Of a stretch of 16,171 nucleotides of DNA, positions 6,390 to 13,243 are shown piece by piece (positions within the stretch are counted from its first letter, which is position 1; every line of letters starts with the position of its first letter). The stretch lies in NCBI GenBank assembly GCA_937898205.1, contig CALEJC010000032.1, positions 1 to 16,171 of the forward strand. The letters are read 5' to 3'. Below the pieces are notes generated by a model. The model made no database searches, was not told the DNA's origin, and saw nothing but the letters and a program-made list of their open reading frames with translations. This stretch comes from an uncultured Bacteroidales bacterium (GTDB lineage: Bacteria; Bacteroidota; Bacteroidia; Bacteroidales; UBA932). Made by a program: the position numbers and the translations under genes.

Positions 6390-8262
6390 TATTTCTGCTT
6401 GTTATCAGCTTGACCTCATCCACGCTAGGGATTTTCTTGAAGTCGCTGATAATCGCATTGAGCTCAGTCATCGAGTGAACCATAAATTCAACTCTGCATG
6501 TTGCGATCCTATCAACTGTGCTGATAGAGAGATAGGTCATGCAGAGTTTTTGTTTGTCTGCAATCCCCTCAACAAGATCACTCAGCAGGTGATATCTATC
6601 CACTCCACGAAGGTCAAGACGCACAGGATAGAGAAGCTTCTCGTTGGCCTCAAATACCGCATCTATAATATCCTCTCCATGCTCTGAAGCCCTGCGGATT
6701 GCGATGGCGCAGTTGCGAGTATGAAGGACTTCCGATCCGTCCGGCTCCTTGAATGCTATCACTTCTTCACCAGGAAGCGGATGGCAGACAGGGCATCTCG
6801 TATATTTAATCTTTGGGACTGTAGAGTTGAGCATGCGGAGAGCCTTCTTTGCTTTTGCCGTCTTGACATAGTTAATCCAGTCAGGATCAGGAAGAAGGTC
6901 CGGATTGGTCTGGATATCCACACAATCACCACGTCGAAGCTCTGTCTTGACAGACTTTATCACACCATTGATGCGGGCGACTTCAGCATGCCTTCCGACA
7001 TCGCTGTGGATCTCAAACGCAAAGTCGATGGCAGTAGCGCCTTGTGGAAGTATCACTATCTTGCCCTTAGGGGTATGGACAAGGATATCCTCAGGATAGA
7101 AAGAGGCTTTTACACTCTCCATGAAGTCATCTCCGTCGGCGCTGTTGGCCAGCTCTTTAAGAAGGCCTCTAAACTTCTCTATCCAGAAGCTTGATACCTT
7201 TTCTGCGGCACAACCGATGCGGGCATTACGCAACATCCTCTCTGAAGAGACGTGAATCTCCTCCCAACCACCTTCCGCATTAAGAAGGGTAAAGTGGAAA
7301 CTCTGGTATCCGTTTTCCTTAGGGGCATCAATATAGTTTACAATGCTACCCGGACGCTCTTTGAAGAAGTCAGACAACACTGAATATATCTTCAGACTCA
7401 AGTCCTTCTCTGTCCAGAAGCTCTCAGGATCAATATCATAAATCACTCTGATATAGTGCTTTACCTCCACATGATCAAAATCTCTTCCGTCCACACACAT
7501 CTTTCTCCAGAGGCTGTATGGAGTGCGATATCGGATCTCTGTCCTCACTTTAACGTCAGCCTCCGCCAGGCGCTGCTGGATGCTGCTGGCAAACTTGATG
7601 ATACCCGGACCGCTGTTTTCTTTGTAGAAGTTTACGCTTGACTCAAGCTCCTGATATTCGCGAGGGCTTCTATATTTGAATGAAAGGTTTTCAAGCTCTC
7701 GCTTGATGCGATAAAGGCCGAGACGGTTGGCCAGAGGCGCATAGAAGTAGTCTGTTTCTCCTGCAATCTTCATCTGCTTTGCAGGTGCCATGCTCTCGAG
7801 TGTCCTCATGTTATGGAGACGGTCTGCAAGTTTGATGAGCAAGGCGCGGACATCATATTGTACCGATGTCAGGATCTGACGATAATTGGCAATCTGCTTT
7901 GAGTGCTTCTTATCAGCACTTTTGTTCTTTGTGACGACGGCAACAAGGTGGGCGACATCGTCCCCAAATCGCGACTGGATGTCCTCGATGGTATATTCCG
8001 TATCTTCCACCACATCGTGAAGAAATGCGGCCATGATGGTATTGACATCAAGCTCCATCTCCTCTGCGATGATTGTCGCTACAGAGATAGGATGGGAGAT
8101 ATATGGGAGACCTGATTTTCTGTACTGGCCTTCATGGGCATTGTAGGCAAACTCATAGGCAGAGATAACTCTGTCCATCTCTTCCTGAGTCAATCTCCGG
8201 CTCAGATTTGAGAAGAGACTGGAGGTAAGGGTCTCGATAAGTTGTTTATGCTCTTCAGTCAT
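6382..8262 (-). CDS. RelA/SpoT homologue, (p)ppGpp hydrolase with probably inactive synthetase
   Basis: A 626-residue cytoplasmic protein from the ATG at 8262-8260; a GTG one codon upstream is an alternative. Domains in order: HD hydrolase (about 20-200), synthetase-like (about 235-345), TGS (395-452), Cys/zinc-finger (C490, C493, H514, C518) and ACT (about 545-620). Hydrolase residues known from Rel proteins are all there: R48, H57, H82-D83, E86-D87, D147 and N151. The synthetase motif around the catalytic Asp (normally YDLxAxRVI) reads EVKHYIRVI, with V267 at the Asp place; the RPKH motif reads RYRT, and EVQIRT reads EIHVSS. It is shorter than the usual ~730-residue long RSH because the helical region is reduced. 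It probably only degrades the alarmone. It overlaps the sirtuin gene by 8 nt (ATGACTGA), implying coupled translation. Confidence 0.9.
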   Translation of the reverse strand: MTEEHKQLIETLTSSLFSNLSRRLTQEEMDRVISAYEFAYNAHEGQYRKSGLPYISHPISVATIIAEEMELDVNTIMAAFLHDVVEDTEYTIEDIQSRFGDDVAHLVAVVTKNKSADKKHSKQIANYRQILTSVQYDVRALLIKLADRLHNMRTLESMAPAKQMKIAGETDYFYAPLANRLGLYRIKRELENLSFKYRSPREYQELESSVNFYKENSGPGIIKFASSIQQRLAEADVKVRTEIRYRTPYSLWRKMCVDGRDFDHVEVKHYIRVIYDIDPESFWTEKDLSLKIYSVLSDFFKERPGSIVNYIDAPKENGYQSFHFTLLNAEGGWEEIHVSSERMLRNARIGCAAEKVSSFWIEKFRGLLKELANSADGDDFMESVKASFYPEDILVHTPKGKIVILPQGATAIDFAFEIHSDVGRHAEVARINGVIKSVKTELRRGDCVDIQTNPDLLPDPDWINYVKTAKAKKALRMLNSTVPKIKYTRCPVCHPLPGEEVIAFKEPDGSEVLHTRNCAIAIRRASEHGEDIIDAVFEANEKLLYPVRLDLRGVDRYHLLSDLVEGIADKQKLCMTYLSISTVDRIATCRVEFMVHSMTELNAIISDFKKIPSVDEVKLITSRNTI

Positions 8263-8977
8263 CACTTGCAGATTTAAGCCCCAAAGATAATAAAATATTC
8301 TTCATTCCGTTTGTAGCTACATCCTTAATGTGAATGACTCGCTTATCTCTAAGCGGCACATCCTTAGGATCAATCACATATATCGGTGTAGCCTGTGGAG
8401 CATAGCTGTATAGACCGGCGGCAGGATAGACCTGCATGGATGTGCCGACAATCAGCAATATATCTGCTGTCTCGACTTCCGCAATCGCTTCCTCTATCTT
8501 AGGCACAGCTTCGCCAAACCAGACTATATGAGGTCGGAGTTGCGCCCCGTTGGGGGCTTTGTCACCTAGATGGATAGGCTTGGTGCCGATATTGATTACG
8601 CAAGACTCCGAGAAGTTGTCACGATCGTTGTATCTGTTTTCGGGACGGGCTTTTGTGAGTTCTCCGTGCAGATGGATTACCTTGCTGCTGCCTGCCCTCT
8701 CGTGGAGATTGTCTACATTTTGTGTGATCACTGTCACTGTATACATCTTCTGTAGCTCGGCTATCGCTTTATGAGCCGCATTAGGCTCTACCTCAGAGAG
8801 TTGCGCACGCCTGGCGTTGTAGAAATCAAGGACCAGACCGGGGTTTCTGTACCAGCCCTCGATGCTTGCCACATCCTCTACCCTATGGTTCTCCCATAGG
8901 CCATCACTATCCCTGAATGTCCTTATACCACTCTCTGCACTGACTCCCGCTCCCGTGAGCACAACAATCTTCTTCAT
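8255..8977 (-). CDS. cobB: Sir2-family NAD-dependent protein deacylase (SIRT5-like, zinc-less)
   Basis: A 240-residue sirtuin that removes acyl groups from protein lysines using NAD+. Visible motifs: GAGVSAESGIRTFR (residues 9-22), TQNVDNLH (85-92), catalytic H104 in HLHGEL, and RPHIVWFGE (148-156). Y53 and R56 in FYNARR match the Tyr-x-x-Arg pair that binds succinyl and malonyl groups in SIRT5/CobB-type enzymes, so desuccinylation or demalonylation is likely. The two CxxC zinc pairs are absent, with only C126 in that region, as seen in other Bacteroidota sirtuins. A strong promoter lies just upstream (8996-9027). Its stop overlaps the start of the RSH gene, so the deacylase and the alarmone hydrolase form a two-gene operon. 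Confidence 0.92.
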   Translation of the reverse strand: MKKIVVLTGAGVSAESGIRTFRDSDGLWENHRVEDVASIEGWYRNPGLVLDFYNARRAQLSEVEPNAAHKAIAELQKMYTVTVITQNVDNLHERAGSSKVIHLHGELTKARPENRYNDRDNFSESCVINIGTKPIHLGDKAPNGAQLRPHIVWFGEAVPKIEEAIAEVETADILLIVGTSMQVYPAAGLYSYAPQATPIYVIDPKDVPLRDKRVIHIKDVATNGMKNILLSLGLKSASDD

Positions 8978-8995
8978 TTGCGTCTATTCTTTCCG

Positions 8996-9027
8996 CAAAA
9001 ATAGAAAAATTATTTACTCCGGCGCAA
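8996..9027 (-). promoter_or_regulatory. Promoter of the sirtuin-RSH operon
   Basis: On the minus strand TTG (9025-9027) is followed after 21 bp by TATTTTTG (8996-9003), matching the Bacteroidota -33/-7 pattern. Transcription should begin near 8989, leaving a leader of only about 12 nt before the ATG at 8977. Confidence 0.65.
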
Positions 9028-9070
9028 TTGTTATTGAGCGGGAAGAGTCTTCTCTAGGCGGAATACAGAA

Positions 9071-9095
9071 AGCCCGGCAATTTGATTGCCGGGCT
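9071..9095 (-). terminator. Rho-independent terminator after tRNA-Arg
   Basis: A perfect 10-bp inverted repeat (AGCCCGGCAA / TTGCCGGGCT) with a 5-nt loop. On the minus strand it is followed by TTTCTGT, a short U-run. It lies 23 nt past the tRNA 3' end and would end the rplS-tRNA transcript. Confidence 0.8.
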
Positions 9096-9118
9096 TGTGC
9101 GAGCTTGGATTGCTCTTG

Positions 9119-9192
9119 TGACGCCTGAGGGATTCAAACCCCCGACCTTTTGATCCGTAGTCAAATGCTCTATTCAGCTGAGCTAAGGCGCC
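9119..9192 (-). tRNA. tRNA-Arg (anticodon ACG)
   Basis: A 74-nt cloverleaf on the minus strand. The acceptor stem GGCGCCT/AGGCGTC has one G-U pair. The D stem is GCTC/GAGC, the anticodon stem TTTGA/TCAAA encloses loop CTACGGA (anticodon ACG), and the T stem GGGGG/CCCTC has loop TTTGAAT. The discriminator is A. CCA is not encoded (the next bases are CAA), so it is added after transcription. A34 is normally deaminated to inosine by TadA, letting it read CGU, CGC and CGA. It starts 32 nt after the rplS stop with no promoter of its own visible. Confidence 0.96.
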
Positions 9193-9196
9193 GGGT

Positions 9197-9213
9197 TACT
9201 GGACTAGCCAGTA
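9197..9213 (-). other. Small hairpin between rplS and tRNA-Arg
   Basis: TACTGG/CCAGTA, a 6-bp perfect stem with a 5-nt loop, without a T-run on either side. It is too weak for a terminator. It could be a processing signal where the tRNA precursor is cut from the rplS mRNA, but that is inference. Confidence 0.35.
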
Positions 9214-9224
9214 TATTTCAGAAG

Positions 9225-9593
9225 CTACTCTTTTACTGATCTCTTAGCCTCCTTGATGCGAGCCTTCTTACCAGAGAGGTTGCGGAGGTAGAAGATGCGA
9301 GCTCTGCGAACTTTACCAACTTTGTTGAGCTCGATGCTCTCGATGGCTGGAGACTCGTAAGGGAAGATTCTCTCAACACCCACACCACCTGAAACCTTGC
9401 GGATAGTGAATGTTCTTGTGTGAGGAGTAGCACCACAAATCTGGATAACTACGCCGCGGAAGCTCTGAAGTCTAAACTTGTCACCTTCCTGAATCTTATA
9501 AGTTACGGTGATAGTGTCACCTGCCTTGAATTTTGGAAACGCTGCAGCTCTGTTTTCAGAGAAAGACTGCTCTACTAATCTAATTAAATCCAT
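9225..9593 (-). CDS. rplS: 50S ribosomal protein L19
   Basis: A 122-residue protein with the full L19 pattern: an N-terminal helix (LIRLVEQSFSENRAAAFPKF), the FKAGDTITVTYKIQEGDKFRLQ barrel, RGVVIQICG, TFTIRKVSGGVGVERIFPYESP at about 62-83, and VRRARIFYLR near the C-terminus. It sits at the 30S/50S interface of the ribosome. The length is normal. It has its own strong promoter (9660-9690) and a leader of about 60 nt. The usual neighbours rimM and trmD are absent; instead it is followed by tRNA-Arg in what looks like one transcript. Confidence 0.98.
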   Translation of the reverse strand: MDLIRLVEQSFSENRAAAFPKFKAGDTITVTYKIQEGDKFRLQSFRGVVIQICGATPHTRTFTIRKVSGGVGVERIFPYESPAIESIELNKVGKVRRARIFYLRNLSGKKARIKEAKRSVKE

Positions 9594-9612
9594 AATAGTT
9601 AATCAATTAAGG

Positions 9613-9645
9613 GCAGCGTCATCAGACCTAGAGAAGAGAGGCTGC
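9613..9645 (-). promoter_or_regulatory. Possible leader hairpin of rplS
   Basis: Within the ~60-nt rplS leader, GCAGC (9641-9645) can pair with GCTGC (9613-9617) across a 23-nt loop. Ribosomal-protein leaders are often autoregulatory, and an L19 leader is known in Firmicutes, but this stem is short and I cannot show conservation. Confidence 0.25.
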
Positions 9646-9659
9646 ACTTTTTCGGACTG

Positions 9660-9690
9660 CAAAGATAGGCATTATTTACAAAACTGCAAA
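9660..9690 (-). promoter_or_regulatory. rplS promoter (near-perfect Bacteroidota consensus)
   Basis: On the minus strand TTTG (9687-9690), 19 bp, then TATCTTTG (9660-9667): an exact match to both the -33 and -7 elements of the Bacteroidota primary sigma factor. The predicted start is near 9653. This site is one of the best clues to the phylum. Confidence 0.85.
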
Positions 9691-9702
9691 TCTTTTTGTA
9701 AA
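9675..9702. repeat. 9-bp perfect inverted repeat around the rplS -33 box
   Basis: TTTACAAAA (9675-9683) and TTTTGTAAA (9694-9702) are exact inverted copies flanking 10 nt that contain the -33 TTTG. It begins 9 nt past the stop of the YbjQ-like gene. It may be an operator for rplS or an AT-rich fold at the end of the grpE-dnaJ-YbjQ transcript. Confidence 0.5.
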
Positions 9703-9710
9703 GAAATTGA

Positions 9711-10031
9711 CTAAACAGCCATAACAGCAGTTCCTGAAACAGTGACCATCAACATTCCGCCACCTTCACCAAGCACCTCATAGTCTACATCGATTCCGAC
9801 CACAGCATTGGCGCCCAAAGCGGACGCTCTTTCTTCGAGTTCTTTGAGGGCCTTGCTTCTGGCATCCATGAGCTCTTTCTCATAGGAGCCGGAGCGACCT
9901 CCGATAAAATTTCTTATGCTCGCACCAAAATCCTTAAAGAAATTGACTCCGCTGATAACCTCGCCAAATACAATACCTTTATATTCGACAATAGTTTTAC
10001 CTTCAATAGTAGGTGTAGTAGTAAGTATCAT
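9711..10031 (-). CDS. YbjQ/UPF0145 family protein
   Basis: A 106-residue protein of the YbjQ (UPF0145, 'heavy-metal-binding') family, full length. Recognisable features are the TTTPTIEGKTIVEYKGIVFGE start, a central helix with ARSKALKELEERASALGANAVVGID (about 57-81), and a closing strand ending in SGTAVMAV. Family members form pentameric rings; their cellular role is not established. No signal peptide or membrane segment is seen. It follows dnaJ by 12 nt, so it is probably the last gene of a grpE-dnaJ-ybjQ message, which hints at a link to protein stress without proving it. Confidence 0.88.
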   Translation of the reverse strand: MILTTTPTIEGKTIVEYKGIVFGEVISGVNFFKDFGASIRNFIGGRSGSYEKELMDARSKALKELEERASALGANAVVGIDVDYEVLGEGGGMLMVTVSGTAVMAV

Positions 10032-10043
10032 ATTGATATAGGA

Positions 10044-11198
10044 CTAAAAATAGTTAATTTCCTTTTCCAGAATCTGCCTGTCCTCTCGAGTCGGATCAAT
10101 CTTAAACGAGTCGCTGTTACGGATGGCCTCAAGCTGCTTCTTCTCATCTTTTTTGAGCTTATGAGGCAGCCAGACAAGTATCTTCACATAGAGATCACCC
10201 TTGCCATATCCATTGAGAGAAGGAAGGCCTTTGCCACGAAGTCTCTCCACCGTGCCAGGCTGAGTGCCGGCATCAATCTTGAGCTTATATGGGCCATCCA
10301 GACAAGGAACCTCAATCTCTGTACCCAGGAGAGCATCCATCACATTGATTACTCTAGTATAGAAAAGGTTCTCGCCATCTCTTCTGAAATGGTTGTGTCC
10401 CTGCTCCTCAATCACTACATAAAGATCACCTGCAGGTCCACCATTTGGACCGACATCGCCTTTACCTCGCATCGGGATGCTCATACCATGACTCACGCCC
10501 GCCGGAATGTTGACTTTGACAGTCTCCCTAACTCGCTCAACTCCGGTACCTCGACAGTTGCGACAAGGGTTTGAAACCACCTTGCCTGTGCCATTACAGT
10601 TTGGACAAGTGGCAGTGGTAGAGAAGAAGAACGCTGCACTCTGCCTTACCTGTCCTGTGCCGTTACATGTCGGACAAACCTTGATATCAGAAGCGTTCTG
10701 GGTGCCTTTTCCGCCGCACTGAGCGCAAGAAACCGCTCTATTGATGGTAACTTCCTTCTCACAACCGGTATAGATCTCCTCCAGTGTGAGTCTCACAACA
10801 ACTTGAAGATCATTGCCTTTTACCACGCGAGGGCCCGAGCCTTGACGTCCGCCGCCGAAGCCACCGAAGCCGCCGAAACCACCGAATATGTTATTGAGAA
10901 GGTCATTGAGATCCATCCCGGCAAAACCTTGTCCCCAATCACCTCCGGCCGCACCAGACACACCGGCAAAGCCAAACTGATCATATTTGGCCTTCTTATC
11001 CGGATCACTCAAGACAGAATATGCCTCAGAGGCCTCCTTGAACTTCTCTTCAGCATTTTTCTTCTCCTCTTCAGTACCGGAAACCCAACGGTCAGGATGC
11101 CACTTAAGGGCAGCCTTGCGGTATGCCCCTTTTATATCGCTCTCACTTGCCCCTTTTTGGAGGCCAAGCACCTCATAATAATCTCTTTTCTCTGCCAT
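10044..11198 (-). CDS. dnaJ: Chaperone protein DnaJ (Hsp40, type I)
   Basis: A 384-residue type I Hsp40 that stimulates the DnaK ATPase and delivers unfolded protein. All domains are present in order: J domain with HPD at 34-36; Gly/Phe-rich linker about 76-120 (GGFGGFGGFGGG); zinc centre with four CxxCxGxG motifs (C158/C161, C175/C178, C198/C201, C212/C215); and the C-terminal substrate-binding barrels. Length is normal. It starts 11 nt after the grpE stop. DnaK itself is not in the window, as is usual in Bacteroidota where grpE-dnaJ stands apart. Confidence 0.98.
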   Translation of the reverse strand: MAEKRDYYEVLGLQKGASESDIKGAYRKAALKWHPDRWVSGTEEEKKNAEEKFKEASEAYSVLSDPDKKAKYDQFGFAGVSGAAGGDWGQGFAGMDLNDLLNNIFGGFGGFGGFGGGRQGSGPRVVKGNDLQVVVRLTLEEIYTGCEKEVTINRAVSCAQCGGKGTQNASDIKVCPTCNGTGQVRQSAAFFFSTTATCPNCNGTGKVVSNPCRNCRGTGVERVRETVKVNIPAGVSHGMSIPMRGKGDVGPNGGPAGDLYVVIEEQGHNHFRRDGENLFYTRVINVMDALLGTEIEVPCLDGPYKLKIDAGTQPGTVERLRGKGLPSLNGYGKGDLYVKILVWLPHKLKKDEKKQLEAIRNSDSFKIDPTREDRQILEKEINYF

Positions 11199-11209
11199 CT
11201 GACAATAAA

Positions 11210-11752
11210 TTATGCGCCCACAACAACCTTAGCAAATCGAAGTACCTTGCCACCATAGAGATAGCCGGTCTGGACAACTTCAATCACCTTACCCTTCATC
11301 TCAGGGTCCTGCACAGGGAACTGAGTCACTGCCTCATGGAAGTCAGTGTCAAAAGCTTCTCCCTTTGCCTCGATCACCTGAAGGCCACGAGTCTTGAGGT
11401 ATTCCATCAATTTGCCATAAATCAACTCTATACCTTCTTTTGCCGCAGCATCAGAAGAATTACCGATCACCTGAAGTGCCCTCTCGCAATCGTCGAGCAC
11501 AGGGAGCAATCCCTTGATCGTATCAGCTGAAGCCGAAGCAATCAAAGACAGCCTGTCTTCTGCTGTGCGACGGCGGAAAGTCTCAAACTCAGCCATGAGA
11601 CGGACATAAGAGTCCTTCTCCTGGGACAATTTGTCAGTGAGCTCCTCCACCTGCTTCTTAAGCGGGTCTTCTTTTTTAACGGTTTTCTTCTTTTTGCTTT
11701 CTGTCACCTGTTCTGAAGCTACTTCTTCAATAATATCTTTTTCCTTAGTCAT
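11210..11752 (-). CDS. grpE: Nucleotide exchange factor GrpE
   Basis: A 180-residue GrpE that releases ADP from DnaK. The N-terminal third is charged and lysine-rich (KKKKTVKKEDPLKKQ), followed by the long dimerising helix (about 30-90, with LMAEFETFRRRTAEDR) and the C-terminal beta domain ending in LYGGKVLRFAKVVVG, the family signature. It is the first gene of the grpE-dnaJ-ybjQ operon. The upstream 118 bp contain the trkA terminator and a TGACA palindrome; no consensus promoter is obvious there, so its promoter is unresolved. Confidence 0.97.
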   Translation of the reverse strand: MTKEKDIIEEVASEQVTESKKKKTVKKEDPLKKQVEELTDKLSQEKDSYVRLMAEFETFRRRTAEDRLSLIASASADTIKGLLPVLDDCERALQVIGNSSDAAAKEGIELIYGKLMEYLKTRGLQVIEAKGEAFDTDFHEAVTQFPVQDPEMKGKVIEVVQTGYLYGGKVLRFAKVVVGA

Positions 11753-11777
11753 AATCGTAATTATTTATCCTCGCTCA

Positions 11778-11810
11778 AAAAAAACACTTGCCGGCACACG
11801 CTGGCAAGTT
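11778..11810 (-). terminator. Rho-independent terminator of the FKBP-GT2-trkA transcript
   Basis: On the minus strand a 10-bp stem (ACTTGCCAGC / GCCGGCAAGT, one G-T wobble) with a 4-nt loop precedes G and eight T residues. It lies about 60 nt past the trkA stop and separates that transcript from grpE. Confidence 0.88.
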
Positions 11811-11857
11811 GTAGCCCCAAGCGAGATGCGCTAGGATATTATCAAAAGTTCTGCCAA

Positions 11858-11870
11858 TGACAATATGTCA
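11858..11870. promoter_or_regulatory. TGACA-ATA-TGTCA palindrome upstream of grpE
   Basis: A 13-bp inverted repeat with 5-bp perfect arms and a 3-bp centre. It abuts the trkA stop and lies 106 bp upstream of the grpE start. It could be an operator for the chaperone operon, but arms this short also occur by chance. Confidence 0.22.
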
Positions 11871-13232
11871 CTACTTAAAGAACTTATCAATTTCTTTTAT
11901 AGACTCCGGAAGGGCAAAAATCGCCACTCTATCATAAGGTTCGATCTGCGTATCCCCCACTGCAATAAAAGACTCGCTACTCCTGATTACGCCACCGATA
12001 ATCGCGTTGGCCGGGAATTTCAGGTCCTTAAGAGGAGCTTTGGTGATGGCCGCACCCGGAGCCACCACATATTCTACCACCTCTGTGTTGGTACCAGCCA
12101 TATATCTCACAAAACGGGCCTTATCGGAAAGGGTAAACCTGAAGATTCTGCCTGCAGTAATGAGCTTTTTATTAATCACGCTATCGATACCCATCTCTTC
12201 TGCGATGCGGATATACTCGAGATTCTCTATTTCAGCAACGGTGCGAGGTACGCCAAATTTTTTGGCAACGACACTAGACAGCACGTTGCTCTCATCGCTA
12301 TCGGTCAAGGCCACAAACACATCAAACTGCTGTATGCCTTCCTCATATAGAAAATCAGAGTTTCTGCCATCTCCATGGACAATATCAATGCTGTCGGATA
12401 GTCTCTCAGAAAGCTCCACACAGCGGCTTCTATCCTTATCCACCAGTTTAACTTTCAGTCCCTCTTTGTCAAGAGAGGTAGCAAGCATCTGTGCGATGGG
12501 ACCGCCACCAAGGATAAAAACGCTGTTGATATCGATATTGTTCTTGCCGAAATAGCCATTGAGCGCTTCTATGCCTTCGCGTTTTGTGATTGTAAAGACG
12601 AGATCTCCAAACCTAAACTTGCTATCCAGATTAGGGATAATTGTTTTACCATCGCGATTGATGGCGATAATTCTAAAATTCTTCAGATCTTCGGCCGGGA
12701 TGGTTTTAATGAATTCATCCAGGCGCAGGTCAAGCATCGGCGAATCCTCATTGAGCTTATAGACAGCTATCTGCAGCCTTCCACGAGCAAACTCCATGCT
12801 CTCGGCGGTAGAATTATGCTTAAGAAAATCAATAATTTCGTCGGCAGCCGTGCGCTCAGGGTAGAACATCAGATCGATGCCCATCTGCTTGAACAACAGT
12901 TTGTTTTCCGGAGAGAGGTAATCTTCGTCACTAATGCGGGCAACAACCTTTTTTGCACCCAACTGCTTAGCCAGGATCGCACCGACAATATTGATTTCCT
13001 GCGCAGCACGAGGATATACGGCAATAAACAAGTCTGCACTGGCAGCATCTGCATTTTTAAGCACCTGCACAGAAGTAGGATTGCCACAGATGGCCTCAAC
13101 ATCAACATAAGACGCAAGACCTGAGATGCGCTCAGGGCTATCATCGATTACGACGATATCTCCGACTTCACTTCTAAGCATTTTGGCAAGGTGAGATCCA
13201 ACCTCACCGGCACCCATAATAACGATTCTCAT
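11871..13232 (-). CDS. trkA: TrkA, NAD-binding regulatory subunit of a Trk/Ktr potassium transporter
   Basis: A 453-residue cytoplasmic protein with the double TrkA layout: an RCK-N Rossmann domain with GAGEVG (7-12), a first RCK-C (about 140-220), a second Rossmann domain with GGGPIA (242-247), and a second RCK-C (about 365-450). It binds NAD(H) and gates the membrane pore TrkH. Length is typical. TrkH is not encoded here: a strong terminator and grpE follow instead. The ATG at 13232 is 11 nt downstream of the glycosyltransferase stop, so it is the last gene of that operon. Confidence 0.95.
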   Translation of the reverse strand: MRIVIMGAGEVGSHLAKMLRSEVGDIVVIDDSPERISGLASYVDVEAICGNPTSVQVLKNADAASADLFIAVYPRAAQEINIVGAILAKQLGAKKVVARISDEDYLSPENKLLFKQMGIDLMFYPERTAADEIIDFLKHNSTAESMEFARGRLQIAVYKLNEDSPMLDLRLDEFIKTIPAEDLKNFRIIAINRDGKTIIPNLDSKFRFGDLVFTITKREGIEALNGYFGKNNIDINSVFILGGGPIAQMLATSLDKEGLKVKLVDKDRSRCVELSERLSDSIDIVHGDGRNSDFLYEEGIQQFDVFVALTDSDESNVLSSVVAKKFGVPRTVAEIENLEYIRIAEEMGIDSVINKKLITAGRIFRFTLSDKARFVRYMAGTNTEVVEYVVAPGAAITKAPLKDLKFPANAIIGGVIRSSESFIAVGDTQIEPYDRVAIFALPESIKEIDKFFK

Positions 13233-13243
13233 GATCGACCTAC

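Noticed and set aside
9042..9052. GAAGAGTCTTC short palindrome between the sirtuin promoter and the tRNA terminator
   Set aside because: Five-bp arms with no placement relative to a promoter that would make it meaningful; expected by chance.
10803..11258. Plus-strand frames across dnaJ rich in Ala/Glu/Thr
   Set aside because: They are the antisense of the Gly/Phe-rich linker and zinc-finger coding sequence.
11841..11858. Minus-strand TTGGCA...TTTGA as a sigma-54 promoter before grpE
   Set aside because: The -24 GG has no GC at -12 (it reads GA), the distance to grpE is about 90 bp, and the trkA terminator would lie in between.
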